In this document: one piece after another, positions 35,795-48,178 of the stretch | Layout: every line of letters begins with the position of its first letter | Position numbering within the stretch: the first letter of the stretch is position 1 | Assembly (NCBI GenBank): GCA_033782935.1 | Contig: JAWQEG010001547.1 | Span: forward strand, 201,001 to 265,000 | From: Petrolisthes cinctipes | Lineage: Eukaryota > Arthropoda > Malacostraca > Decapoda > Porcellanidae | Length of the DNA: 64,000 nucleotides | Direction of reading: 5' to 3' | The notes under the pieces: model-generated | What the model was told of the DNA's origin: nothing | Databases searched by the model: none | Seen by the model: the letters and a program-made list of their open reading frames with translations, nothing else | Position numbers and translations under genes: made by a program

Positions 35795-37656
35795 TTTACA
35801 CGTGAACTGCCTGCCGTGCCTGGCTACACGTGACGTGCCACACAGTGAGTGCAGTACAGTGTGTGAGGACCGGTCAGTGGATGGCGACCTGGAATATTTA
35901 GTTATTTACACGTGAACTGGCTGCCGTGCCTCGGCCTGGAATATTTAGTTATTTACACGTGAAATGCCTGCCGTGCCTGGGCCTGGAATATTTAGTTATT
36001 TACACGTGAACTGCCTGCTGTGCCTGGCTACACGTGACGTGACACACAGTGAGTGCAGTACAGTGTGTGAGGACTGATCGGTGGATGGCGGCCTGGAATA
36101 TTTAGTTTTTTACACGTGAACTGCCTGCCGTGCCTGGCTACACGTGACATGCCACACAGTGAGTGCACTACAGTGTGTGAGGACCGGTCAGTGGATGGCG
36201 GCCCGGAATATTTAGTTATTTACACGTATACTGCCTGTTGTGCCTGGCTACACGTGACGTGCCACATAGTGAGTGCAGTACAATGTGTGATGACCGATCA
36301 GTGGATGGCGGCCTAGAATATTTAGTTATTTACACTTGAACTGCCTGCCGTGCCTGGCTACACGTGACGTGCCACACAGTGAGTGCAGTACAGTGTGTGA
36401 GGACCGGTCAGTGAATGGCGGCCTGGAATATTTAGTTATTTACATGTGAACTGCCTGCCGAGCCTGGCTACACGTGACGTGACACACAGTGAGTGCAGTA
36501 CAGTGTGTGAGGAACTGTCATTGGGTGGCGCCCTGGAATATTTAGTTATTTACACGTAAACTGCCTGCTGTGCCTGGCTACACGTGACGTGCTACATAGT
36601 GAGTGCAGTACAGTGTGTGAGGACCGGTCAGTATGTGGCAGCCAGGAATATTTAGTTGTTTACACATGAACTGTCTGCCGTGCCTGGCTACATGTGACGT
36701 GCCACACAGTGAGTGCAGTACAGTGTGTGAGGAACGGTCATTGGGTGGCGCCCTGGAATATTTAGTTATTTAAACGTAAACTGCCTGCTGTGCCTGGTTA
36801 CATGTGACGTTCCACATAGTGAGTGCAGTACAGTGTGTGAGGACCAGTCAGTAGATGGCGGCCTGGAATATTTAGTTATTTACACGTGAACTGCCTGCCG
36901 TGCCTGGCTACACGTGACGTGCCACACAGTGAGTGCAGTACAGTGTGTGAGGACCGGTCAGTGGATGGCGGCCTGGAATATTTAGTTATTTACACGTGAA
37001 CTGGCTGCCGTGCCTGGGCATGGAATATTTAGTTATTTACACGTGAACTGCCTGCTGTGCCTGGCTACACGTGACGTGCCACACAGTGAGTGCAGTACAG
37101 TGTGTGAGGACCGATCAGTGGATGACGGCCTGGAATATTTAGTTATTTACACGTGAACTGCCTGCCGTGCCTGGCTACACGTGACGTGACACACAGTGAG
37201 TAAACTACAGTGTGTTAGGACCGGTCAGTGGATGGCGGCACGGAATATTTAGTTATTTACATGTAAACTGCCTGCTGTGCCTGGCTACACGTGACGTGCC
37301 ACATAGTGAGTGCAGTACAGTGTGTGAGGACCGGTCAGTAGATGGCAGCCTGGAATATTTAGTTATTTACACGTGAACTGCCTGCCGTGCCTGGCTACAC
37401 GTGACGTGACACACAGTGAGTGCACTACAGTGTGTGAGGACCAGTCAGTAGATGGCGGCCTGGAATATTTAGTTATTTACACGTGAACTGGCTGCCGTGC
37501 CTGGGCCTGGAATATTTAGTTATTTACACGTGAACTGCCTGCCGTGCCTGGCTACACGTGACGTGCCATACAGTGAGTGCAGTACAGTGTGTGAGGACCG
37601 GTCAGTGGATGGCGACCTGGAATATTTAGTTATTTACACGTGAACTGGCTGCCGTG
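35795..37656. repeat. Satellite block with 1,728-bp HOR unit
   Basis: The satellite resumes in phase at TTTACACGTG. The unit between CCTCGGCC markers at 35929 and 37657 is 1,728 bp, 14 full and 4 truncated monomers. Paired diagnostic variants (GATGACGGCC followed by TAAACTACAGTGTGTTAGG) appear at 33424-33518 before the Helitron and again near 37122-37216. No gene is present. Confidence 0.88.
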
Positions 37657-39164
37657 CCTCGGCCAGGAATATTTAGTTATTTACACGTGAAATGCCTGCC
37701 GTGCCTGGGCCTGGAATATTTAGTTATTTACACGTGAACTGCCTGCTGTGCCTGGCTACACGTGACGTGACACACAGTGAGTGCAGTACAGTGTGTGAGG
37801 ACTGATCGGTGGATGGCGGCCTGGAATATTTAGTTTTTTACACGTGAACTGCCTGCCGTGCCTGGCTACACGTGACATGCCACACAGTGAGTGCACTACA
37901 GTGTATGAGGACCGGTCAGTGGATGGCGGCCCGGAATATTTAGTTATTTACACGTATACTGCCTGCTGTGCCTGGCTACACGTGACGTGCCACATAGTGA
38001 GTGCAGTACAATGTGTGATGACCGATCAGTGGATGGCGGCCTGGAATATTTAGTTATTTACACTTGAACTGCCTGCCGTGCCTGGCTACACGTGACGTGC
38101 CACACAGTGAGTGCAGTACAGTGTGTGAGGACCGGTCAGTGAATGGCGGCCTGGAATATTTAGTTATTTACATGTGAACTGCCTGCCGAGCCTGGCTACA
38201 CGTTACGTGACACACAGTGAGTGCAGTACAGTGTGTGAGGAACGGTCATTGGGTGGCGCCCTGGAATATTTAGTTATTTAAACGTAAACTGCCTGCTGTG
38301 CCTGGTTACATGTGACGTTCCACATAGTGAGTGCAGTACAGTGTGTGAGGACCAGTCAGTAGATGGCGGCCTGGAATATTTAGTTATTTACACGTGAACT
38401 GCCTGCCGTGCCTGGCTACACGTGACGTGCCACACAGTGAGTGCAGTACAGTGTGTGAGGACCGGTCAGTGGATGGCGGCCTGGAATATTTAGTTATTTA
38501 CACGTGAACTGGCTGCCGTGCCTGGGCATGGAATATTTAGTTATTTACACGTGAACTGCCTGCTGTGCCTGGCTACACGTGACGTGCCACACAGTGAGTG
38601 CAGTACAGTGTGTGAGGACCGATCAGTGGATGACGGCCTGGAATATTTAGTTATTAACACGTGAACTGCCTGCCGTGCCTGGCTACACGTGACGTGACAC
38701 ACAGTGAGTAAACTACAGTGTGTTAGGACCGGTCAGTGGATGGCGGCACGGAATATTTAGTTATTTACATGTAAACTGCCTGCTGTGCCTGGCTACACGT
38801 GACGTGCCACATAGTGAGTGCAGTACAGTGTGTGAGGACCGGTCAGTAGATGGCGGCCTGGAATATTTAGTTATTTACACGTGAACTGCCTGCCGTGCCT
38901 GGCTACACGTGACGTGACACACAGTGAGTGCACTACAGTGTGTGAGGACCAGTCAGTAGATGGCGGCCTGGAATATTTAGTTATTTACACGTGAACTGGC
39001 TGCCGTGCCTGGGCCTGGAATATTTAGTTATTTACACGTGAACTGCCTGCCGTGCCTGGCTACACGTGACGTGCCACACAGTGAGTGCAGTACAGTGTGT
39101 GAGGACCGGTCAGTGGATGGCGACCTGGAATATTTAGTTATTTACACGTGAACTGGCTGCCGTG
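37657..39164. repeat. Satellite block with 1,508-bp HOR unit
   Basis: Copy of the previous unit lacking two monomers (1,728 minus 220), with 12 full and 4 truncated. The stretches 37441-37620 and 38941-39120 are paralogous empty sites for the Helitron, reading AATATTTAGTTATTTACACG without interruption. Confidence 0.88.
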
Positions 39165-40248
39165 CCTCGGCCTGGAATATTTAGTTATTTACACGTGAAA
39201 TGCCTGCCGTGCCTGGGCCTGGAATATTTAGTTATTTACATGTGAACTGCCTGCTGTGCCTGGCTACACGTGACGTGACACACAGTGAGTGCAGTACAGT
39301 GTGTGAGGACTGATCGGTGGATGGCGGCCTGGAATATTTAGTTTTTTACACGTGAACTGCCTGCCGTGCCTGGCTACACGTGACATGCCACACAGTGAGT
39401 GCACTACAGTGTGTGAGGACCGGTCAGTGGATGGCGGCCCGGAATATTTAGTTATTTACACGTATACTGCCTGCTGTGCCTGGCTACACGTGACGTGCCA
39501 CATAGTGAGTGCAGTACAATGTGTGATGACCGATCAGTGGATGGCGGCCTGGAATATTTAGTTATTTACACTTGAACTGCCTGCCTTGCCTGGCTACACG
39601 TGACGTGCCACACAGTGAGTGCAGTACAGTGTGTGAGGACCGGTCAGTGAATGGCGGCCTGGAATATTTATTTATTTACATGTGAACTGCCTGCCGAGCC
39701 TGGCTACACGTGACGTGACACACAGTGAGTGCAGTACAGTGTGTGAGGAACGGTCATTGGGTGGCGCCCTGGAATATTTAGTTATTTACATGTAAACTGC
39801 CTGCTGTGCCTGGCTACACGTGACGTGCTACATAGTGAGTGCAGTACAGTGTGTGAGGACCGGTCAGTATGTGGCAGCCAGGAATATTTAGTTGTTTACA
39901 CATGAACTGTCTGCCGTGCCTGGCTACATGTGACGTTCCACACAGTGAGTGCAGTACAGTGTGTGAGGAACGGTCATTGGGTGGCGCCCTGGAATATTTA
40001 GTTATTTAAACGTAAACTGCCTGCTGTGCCTGGTTACATGTGACGTTCCACATAGTGAGTGCAGTACAGTGTGTGAGGACCAGTCAGTAGATGGCGGCCT
40101 GGAATATTTAGTTATTTACACGTGAACTGCCTGCCGTGCCTGGCTACACGTGACGTGCCACACAGTGAGTGCAGTACAGTGTGTGAGGACCGGTCAGTGG
40201 ATGGCGGCCTGGAATATTTAGTTATTTACACGTGAACTGGCTGCCGTG
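39165..40248. repeat. Satellite block with 1,084-bp HOR unit
   Basis: Between CCTCGGCC markers at 39165 and 40249; 9 full and 2 truncated monomers exactly. It resembles the sub-block 23702-24786 (1,085 bp), so the same rearranged form exists 15 kb away. No gene is present. Confidence 0.85.
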
Positions 40249-43049
40249 CCTCGGCCTGGAATATTTAGTTATTTACACGTGAAATGCCTGCCGTGCCTGG
40301 GCCTGGAATATTTAGTTATTTACTCGTGAACTGCCTGCTGTGCCTGGCTACACGTGACGTGACACACAGTGAGTGCAGTACAGTGTGTGAAGACTGATCG
40401 GTGGATGGCGGCCTGGAATATTTAGTTTTTTACACGTGAACTGCCTGCCGTGCCTGGCTACATGTGACATGCCACACAGTGAGTGCACTACAGTGTGTGA
40501 GGACCGGTCAGTGGATGGCAGCCCGGAATATTTAGTTATTTACACGTAAACTGCCTGCTGTGCCTGGCTACACGTGACGTGCCACATAGTGAGTGCAGTA
40601 CAATGTGTGATGACCGATCAGTGGATGGCGGCCTGGAATATTTAGTTATTTACACGTGAACTGCCTGCTGTGCCTGGCTACACGTGACGTGACACACAGT
40701 GAGTGCAGTACAGTGTGTGAGGAACAGTCAGTGAATGGCGGCCTGGAATATTTAGTTATTTACATGTGAACTGCCTGCTGAGCCTGGCTACACGTGACGT
40801 GCCACACAGTGAGTGCAGTACAGTGTGTGAGGACCGGTCAGTGAATGGCGGCCTGGAATATTTAGTTATTTACACGTGAACTGGCTGCCGAGCCTGGCTA
40901 CACGTGACGTGACACACAGTGAGTGCAGTACAGTGTGTGAGGAACGGTCAGTGGATGGCGCCCTGGAATATTTAGTTATTTACACGTGAACTGCCTGCCG
41001 TGCCTGGCTACACGTGACGTGCCACACAGTAAGTGCAGTACAGTGTGTGAGGACCGGTCAGTGGATGGCGGTCTAGAATATTTAGTTATTTACACGTGAA
41101 CTGGCTGCCGTGCCTGGGCCTGGAATATTTAGTTATTTACACGTGAACTGCCTGCCGTGCCTGGCTACACGTGACGTGCCACACAGTAAGTGCAGTACAG
41201 TGTGTGAGGACCGGTCAGTGAACAGCGGCCTGGAATATTTAGTTATTTACACGTAAACTGCCTGCCGAGCCTGGCTACACGTGACATGTCACACAGTGAG
41301 TGCAGTACAGTGTGTGAGGACAGGTCAGTGGATGGCGGCCTGGAATATTTAGTTATTTACACGTGAACTGCCTGCCGTGCCTGGCTACACGTGACGAGCC
41401 ACACAATGAGTGCGGTACAGTGTGTGAGGACTGGTCAGTGGATGGCAGCCTGGAATATTTAGTTATTTACGCGTGAACTACCTGCCGTGGCTGGCTACAC
41501 GTGACATGCCACACAGTGAGTGCAGTACAGTGTGTGATGACCGATCAGTATATGGCGGCCTGGAATATTTAGTTATTTACACGTAAACTGGCTGCCGTGC
41601 CTGGCTACACATGACGTGCCACACAGTGAGTGCAGTACAGTGTGTGAGGACCGGTTAGTGAATGATGGCCTGGAATATTTAGTTATTTACACGTGAACTG
41701 GCTGCCGTGCCTGGGCCTGGAATATTTAGTTATTTACATGTGAACTGCCTGCCGTGCCTGGCTACACGTGACGTGCCACACAATGAGTGCAGTTTCGTGT
41801 GTGAGGACCGGTCAGCGAATGGCGGCCTGGAATATTTAGTTATTTACACGTGAACTGCCTGCCGTGCCTGGCTACATGTGACGTGCCACACAGTGAGAGC
41901 AGTACAGTGTGTGAGGACCGGTCCGTGGATGTCGGCCTGGAATATTTAATTATTTACACGTGAACTGCCTGCCTTACCTGGCTACACGTGAACTGCCTGG
42001 CTACACGTGAAGTGACACACAGTGAGTGCACTACAGTGTGTAAGGACCGGTCAGTGGATGGCGGCCTGAAATATTTAATTATTTACACGTGAACTGACTG
42101 CCGTGCCTGGTTACACATGCCGTGCCACACAGTGAGTGCAGTACAGTGTGTTAGGACCGGTCATTGGATGGCGGACTGGAATATTTAGTTATTTACAAGT
42201 GAACTGCCTGCCGAGCCTGGCTACACGTGACGTGCCACACAGTGAGTGCAGTACAGTGTGTGAGGACCGATCAGTGGATGGCGGCCTGGAATATTTAGTT
42301 ATTTACATGTTAACTGCCGCCGTGCCTGGCTACACGTGACGTGCCACACAGTGAGTGCAGTACAGTGTGTGAGGACCGGTCAGTGGATGGCGGCCTGGAA
42401 TATTTAGTTATTTACACGTGAACTGCCTGCCTTACCTGGCTACACGTGAACTGCCTGGCTACACATGACGTGCCACACTGTGAGTGCAGTACAGTGTGTG
42501 AGGACCGGTCAGTGGATGGCGGCCTGGAATATTTAGTTATTTACACGTGAACTGCCTGCCGTGCCTGGCTACACGTGACGTGCAACACAGTGATTGCAGT
42601 AGAGAGTGTTAGGACCGATCAGTGGATGGCAGCCTAGAAAATTTAGGTATTTACACGTGAACCGCCTGCCGTGCCTGGCTACACGTGACGTGCCACACTG
42701 TGAGTGCAGTACAGTGTGTGAGGACCGATCAGTGGATGGCGGCCTGGAATATTTAGTTATTTACACGTGAACTGCCTGCCGTGCCTGGCTACACGTGACA
42801 TGCCACACAGTGAGTGCAGTAGAGAGTGTTTGGACCGATCAGTGGATGGCAGCCTAGAAAATTTAGATATTTACACGTGAACCGCCTGCCGTGCCTGGCT
42901 ACACGTGACGTGCCACACAGTGAGTGCAGTACAGTGTGTGAGGACCGATCAGTGGATGGCGGCCTGGAATATTTAGTTATTTACACGTTAACTGCCGCCG
43001 TGCCTGGCTACACGTGAGGTGCCACACATTGAATGTAGTACAGTGTGTG
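40249..43049. repeat. Irregular satellite block
   Basis: Mixed monomers with more private variants and no clear long period. It includes 19-bp expansions (near 41980 and 42430) and monomers with GTAGAGAGTGTTAGG like those of the far-left block at 1340 and 1910. No gene is present. Confidence 0.85.
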
Positions 43050-44611
43050 AGGACCGGTCAGTGGATGGCGGCCTGGAATATTTAGTTATTTACATGTGAA
43101 CTGCCTGCCGAGCCTGGCTACACGTGACGTGACACACAGTGAGTGCAGTACAGTGTGTGAGGAACGGTCAGTAGATGGCGCCCTGGAATATTTAGTTATT
43201 TACACGTGAACTGCCTGCCGTGCCTGGCTACACGTGACGTGCCACACAGTGAGTTCAGTACAGTGTGTGAGGACCGGTCAGTGGATGGCGGCCTGGAATA
43301 TTTAGTTATTTACACGTGAACTGGCGGCCGTGCCTGGGCCTGGAATATTTAGTTATTTACACGTGAACTGCCTGCCGTGCCTGGCTTCATGCGACGTGCC
43401 ACACAGTGAGTGCAGTACAGTGTGTGAGGACCGATCAGTGGATGGCGCCCTGGAATATTTAGTTATTTACACGTGAACTGCCTGCCTTACCTGGCTACAC
43501 GTGAACTGCCTGGCTACAAGTGAAGTGACACACAGTGAGTGCACTACAGTGTGTGAGGACCGGTCAGTGGATGGCAGCCTGGAATATATAGTTATTTACA
43601 TGTAAACTGCCTGCCGTGCCTGGCTACACGTGACGTGCCACACAGTGAGTGCACTACAGTGTGTGAGGACCGGTCAGTGGATGGCGGCCCGGAATATTTA
43701 GTTATTTACACATGAACTGGCTGCCGTGCCTAGGCCTGGAATATTTAGTTATTTACACGTAAACTGCCTGCTGTGCCTGGCTACACGTGACGTGCCACAT
43801 AGTGAGTGCAGTACAGTGTGTGAGGACCGGTCAGTAGATGGCGGCCTGGAATATTTAGTTATTTACACGTGAACTGCCTGCCGAGCCTGGCTACACGTGA
43901 CGTGACACAAAGTGAGTGCAGTACAGTGTGTGAGGAACGGTCAGTGGATGGCGGCCTGGAATATTTAGTTATTTACACGTGAACTGCCTGCCATGCCTGG
44001 CTACACGTGACGTGCCACACAGTGAGTGCAGTACAGTGTGTAAGGAACGGTCAGTGAATGGCGGCCTGGAATATTTAGTTATTTACATGTGAACTGCCTG
44101 CCGAGCCTTGCTACACGTGACGTGACACACAGTGAGTGCAGTACAGTGTGTGAGGAATGGTCAGTGGATGGCGCCCTGGAATATTTAGTTATTTACACGT
44201 GAACTGCCTGCCGTGCCTGGCTACACGTGACGTGCCACACAGTGAGTGCAGTGCAGTGTGTGAGGACCGGTCAGTGGATGGCGGCCTGGAATATTTAGTT
44301 ATTTACACGTGAACTGCCTGCCTTACCTGCCTACACGTGAACTGCCTGGCTACACATGACGTGCCACACTGTGAGTGCAGTACAGTGTGTGAGGACCGGT
44401 CAGTGGATGGCGGCCTGGAATATTTAGTTATTTACACGTGAACTGCCTGCCGTGCCTGGCTACACGTGACGTGCAACACAGTGATTGCAGTAGAGAGTGT
44501 TAGGACCGATCAGTGGATGGCAGCCTAGAAAATTTAGGTATTTACACGTGAACCGCCTGCCGTGCCTGGCTACACGTGACGTGCCACACTGTGAGTGCAG
44601 TACAGTGTGTG
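43050..44611. repeat. 1,562-bp tandem duplication, copy 1
   Basis: Matches the following segment at an offset of 1,562 bp; the marker GGAACGGTCAGTAGATGG is at 43161 and 44723. The length is 13 full monomers, 2 truncated monomers and two 19-bp expansions. Shared rare variants include GGCTTCATGCGACG, GGCGGCCGTGCC and CAGTGCAGTG. Confidence 0.88.
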
Positions 44612-45874
44612 AGGACCGGTCAGTGGATGGCGGCCTGGAATATTTAGTTATTTACATGTGAACTGCCTGCCGAGCCTGGCTACACGTGACGTGACACACA
44701 GTGAGTGCAGTACAGTGTGTGAGGAACGGTCAGTAGATGGCGCCCTGGAATATTTAGTTATTTACACGTGAACTGCCTGCCGTGCATGGCTACACGTGAC
44801 GTGCCACACAGTGAGTTCAGTACAGTGTGTGAGGACCGGTCAGTGGATGGCGGCCTGGAATATTTAGTTATTTACACGTGAACTGGCGGCCGTGCCTGGG
44901 CCTGGAATATTTAGTTATTTACACGTGAACTGCCTGCCGTGCCTGGCTTCATGCGACGTGCCACACAGTGAGTGCAGTACAGTGTGTGAGGACCGATCAG
45001 TGGATGGCGCCCTGGAATATTTAGTTATTTACACGTGAACTGCCTGCCTTACCTGGCTACACGTGAACTGCCTGGCTACACGTGAAGTGACACACAGTGA
45101 GTGCACTACAGTGTGTGAGGACCGGTCAGTGGATGGCAGCCTGGAATATATAGTTATTTACATGTAAACTGCCTGCCGTGCCTGGCTACACGTGACGTGC
45201 CACACAGTGAGTGCACTACAGTGTGTGAGGACCGGTCAGTGGATGGCGGCCCGGAATATTTAGTTATTTACACATGAACTGGCTGCCGTGCCTAGGCATG
45301 GAATATTTAGTTATTTACACGTAAACTGCCTGCTGTGCCTGGCTACACGTGACGTGCCACATAGTGAGTGCAGTACAGTGTGTGAGGACCGGTCAGTAGA
45401 TGGCGGCCTGGAATATTTAGTTATTTACACGTGAACTGCCTGCCGAGCCTGGCTACACGTGACGTGACACAAAGTGAGTGCAGTACAGTGTGTGAGGAAC
45501 GGTCAGTGGATGGCGGCCTGGAATATTTAGTTATTTACACGTGAACTGCCTGCCATGCCTGGCTACACGTGACGTGCCACACAGTGAGTGCAGTACAGTG
45601 TGTAAGGAACGGTCAGTGAATGGCGGCCTGGAATATTTAGTTATTTACATGTGAACTGCCTGCCGAGCCTTGCTACACGTGACGTGACACACAGTGAGTG
45701 CAGTACAGTGTGTGAGGAATGGTCAGTGGATGGCGCCCTGGAATATTTAGTTATTTACACGTGAACTGCCTGCCGTGCCTGGCTACACGTGACGTGCCAC
45801 ACAGTGAGTGCAGTGCAGTGTGTGAGGACCGGTTAGTGGATGGCGGCCTGGAATATTTAGTTATTTACACGTGA
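44612..45874. repeat. 1,562-bp tandem duplication, copy 2 (partial)
   Basis: Homology to copy 1 runs to about 45874. There copy 1 continues with CCTTACCTGC while this copy passes into a truncated monomer. Only isolated substitutions are seen. Confidence 0.86.
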
Positions 45875-46463
45875 ACTGGCTGCCGTGCCTGGGCCTGGAA
45901 TATTTAGTTATTTACACGTGAACTGCCTGCCGTGCCTGGCTACACGTGACGTGCCACACAGTAAGTGCAGTACAGTGTGTGAGGACCGGTCAGTGGATGG
46001 CGGCCTGGAATATTTAGTTATTTACACGTGAACTGCCTGCCGTGCCTGGCTACACGTGACATGCCACACAGTGAGTGCAGTACAGTGTGTGAGGACTGGT
46101 CAGTGGATGGCGGCCTGGAATATTTAGTTATTTACACGTGAACTGCCTGCCGTGCCTGGCTACACGTGACGTGCCACAAAGTGAGTGCAGTACAGTGTGT
46201 GAGGACCGGTCAGTGGATGGCGGCCTGGAATATTTAGTTATTTACACATGAACTGGCTGCCGTGCCTGGGCCTGGAATATTTAATTATTTACACGTAAAC
46301 TGCCTGCTGTGCCTGGCTACACGTGACGTGCCACATAGTGAGTGCAGTACAGTGTGTGAGGACCGGTCAGTAGATGGCGGACTGGAATATTTAGTTATTT
46401 ACACATGAACTGCCTGCCGAGCCTGGCTACACGTGACGTGACATACAGTGAGTGCAGTACAGT
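45875..46463. repeat. Satellite between duplication and LTR
   Basis: Ordinary monomers. Two of them resemble the first monomers of the window (ACATGCCACACAG with GGACTGG, then GTGCCACAAAG). The last monomer has the variants GGCGGACTGG and GACATACAG that also precede the second LTR at 50571. Confidence 0.9.
46460..46463. repeat. Target-site duplication, left of LTR copy 1
   Basis: CAGT, repeated at 48179-48182 directly after the element. The intact monomer has it once, in GTACAGTGTGTG. Confidence 0.8.
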
Positions 46464-46990
46464 TGTAACACCCCTATTTTATATGTATTATTATTCGGGA
46501 TATTTACGGGTGTTGTATATTTATATGTATTAGAATAGGTTTTTAGTGTAGAATTGTAGGGAGTAGCCAGGCGGTGATTTAAGAAAGGAATGTAAAATAA
46601 TTTAATGGAGACAGGGAATAACCTGCATTTCTAATTATAATATATAATAACGAAGCTAACATTCCCATACTGTTACCGGCATTTAATTGTAACTTGCTTA
46701 GAAAATTAATTAGATTAGTTAGGGCCTACAGTCGGGACAGTACATTTTCTGGTTGGCGGAACAATACATGCCTTGAATATGTAAATAACAGTAGTGTAAA
46801 ACTTTACACAAGGGAGAAAGCAATATATTTGAGCTCACTTATATGTTTAAATTAGGTTATGTAATTATATACACCAGTAAGGGTAGAACTGATGGAATTG
46901 CCAGAAATTAAGATGAGTTGGTCACTACTTTGCTTAAGAGAGTGAGAGTGGGGGAGATGGCGAGGCGGTACCCTGAGTTGCTACTAGCTC

Positions 46991-47018
46991 ATTCTGATCT
47001 CGTCTCTGCTGGTGGCAG
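46991..47018 (+). repeat. 28-bp direct repeat in the LTR, copy 1
   Basis: Identical to 47172-47199 and ending in TGGTGGCAG. This copy is followed by GTAAGAG, giving a perfect splice-donor-like CAG/GTAAG. TGGTGGCAG occurs a third time at 47906-47914. A TGG start is the general form of a tRNA primer-binding site, but I cannot assign a tRNA. Confidence 0.7.
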
Positions 47019-47171
47019 GTAAGAGTTCCAACTCTCTCTCTCTCATCATAAATATAGTATTGTGAATATAGTGTGGTGAATTTACTAAGTCCCGTGATGG
47101 GATATAACTAAGGAATATTGTGTGGTCACATTCAGGCATAGTAAATAAAGTATGTTTTTTTTCTCATGCTG

Positions 47172-47199
47172 ATTCTGATCTCGTCTCTGCTGGTGGCAG
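47172..47199 (+). repeat. 28-bp direct repeat in the LTR, copy 2
   Basis: Second copy of 46991-47018, preceded by a T-rich run and followed by CCATT instead of a splice-donor-like sequence. Confidence 0.7.
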
Positions 47200-47438
47200 C
47201 CATTAAATAGCATTCTCCCTTGGTGTTAGTGAACCACGTGGTACTAAGAAAATTAACTACATTTGCTGGCAATTTAATAGTTTCATTTATAATATTGAGA
47301 TTAGGATGTTATTTTTTTTTAGTATTAACTATATTTCGGCCTTATTGTGCAAAATTTATTATTAGGAATTCTTTGAAATATTGTGGGAGGGGGGACACTT
47401 CATGTAATATTTTTTTTTATATGTACTTAGATCTGTCA

Positions 47439-47489
47439 CTAGCGAGGCACGGAATTATTCCTGTCCTAGTAGACAGAAAAGGGAGTAGG
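47439..47489 (+). repeat. 51-bp direct repeat in the LTR, copy 1
   Basis: CTAGCGAGGCACGGAATTAT... repeated 126 bp downstream at 47565-47615. A more diverged upstream part (G-run then ATTTCAT/ACTTCAT) extends the repeat, so this is a tandem duplication of about 126 bp. Confidence 0.8.
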
Positions 47490-47564
47490 AACTGTATTAA
47501 GGGAGGGGGGATATTTCATAGTAATACTTGTTTTTGTTTTGGATTTATGTGTTAGCTCTGTCAA

Positions 47565-47615
47565 CTAGCGAGGCACGGAATTATTCCTGTCCTAGTAGAC
47601 AGAAAAGGGAGTAGG
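47565..47615 (+). repeat. 51-bp direct repeat in the LTR, copy 2
   Basis: Second copy of 47439-47489, followed by a G homopolymer whose length differs between the two LTR copies (10 against 13). Confidence 0.8.
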
Positions 47616-47692
47616 TAATATTAGCAAAGGGGGGGGGGACAGAAATTATTATTATAGGGAACTTGTTGTACATGTAACAAATAGGTGAAGAT

Positions 47693-47698
47693 AATAAA
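47693..47698 (+). promoter_or_regulatory. AATAAA polyadenylation-type signal in the LTR
   Basis: AATAAA within GATAATAAACGG; another is at 47144-47149. Either could define the end of the R region if the LTR is read on the plus strand. This is a short motif and weak on its own. Confidence 0.4.
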
Positions 47699-48178
47699 CG
47701 GGTTTATAATTGTCTGAGTATTTCCGTCACCGATATAACAAATAGACTGTGTACCTATATAGAGATTAGTTCTCCTTTCACAACACTGATCGTACCCCCG
47801 TTAAAATTGTAGTCTGGGTTGCTTACTCGCGAGCCTTCTTAACGTAACGTTACGCTACCCTTCCGGTGTGTGCTCGCTTGGTTCCTCTGATCGACTTTGG
47901 TCTGGTGGTGGCAGCGTTTGCCCAGTACTGGAGAGGAGCTGGACTTGTCCTTTGTATGATTTATTTTTGGTATTCGCAAGGCAAGTCCTGTTCCTCATCG
48001 GTATCTTGTTTTTTTTTTCCAGACCAGGTTGATACAGCTATAGGATAGAGTGTAGCATACACTGGTTGTTTTTTTTTGTTTTGTTAAAAGCAGTAGATTT
48101 TTGTTTCCCTCCACAAGTAGAGTAAAAAAATAGAAAAATCAAAGAATAACGTAAGGGGACAAAAATAGAGTTTTTACA

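Larger units (their letters stand above)
46464..48178 (+). mobile_element. Solo LTR (or LTR-only element), copy 1
   Basis: A 1,715-bp insertion with TGTAACACCC at its start and TTTTTACA at its end, giving terminal TGTAA/TTACA inverted repeats. It is flanked by CAGT on both sides (46460-46463 and 48179-48182). TG...CA ends and a 4-bp target duplication are typical of LTR retrotransposon integration, and TGTAACACCC is a common start of Ty3/gypsy-type LTRs. AATAAA signals at 47144 and 47693 suggest plus-strand orientation. No gag or pol frame is seen; the longest frame (47220-47555, 111 codons) is low-complexity and probably not a gene. It could also be a short non-autonomous element rather than a true solo LTR. 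Confidence 0.8.

Noticed and set aside
47220..47555. 111-codon frame in both LTR copies
   Set aside because: It overlaps a G-run, T-runs and the 51-bp direct repeats, is low-complexity and resembles no gag, protease or polymerase motif. Its presence in both copies only reflects their recent duplication.
47866..48048. 60-codon frame in LTR copy 1 and 95-codon minus-strand frame in LTR copy 2 (51965-52252)
   Set aside because: Each is present in only one of two nearly identical copies because homopolymer lengths differ, so neither is a conserved gene.
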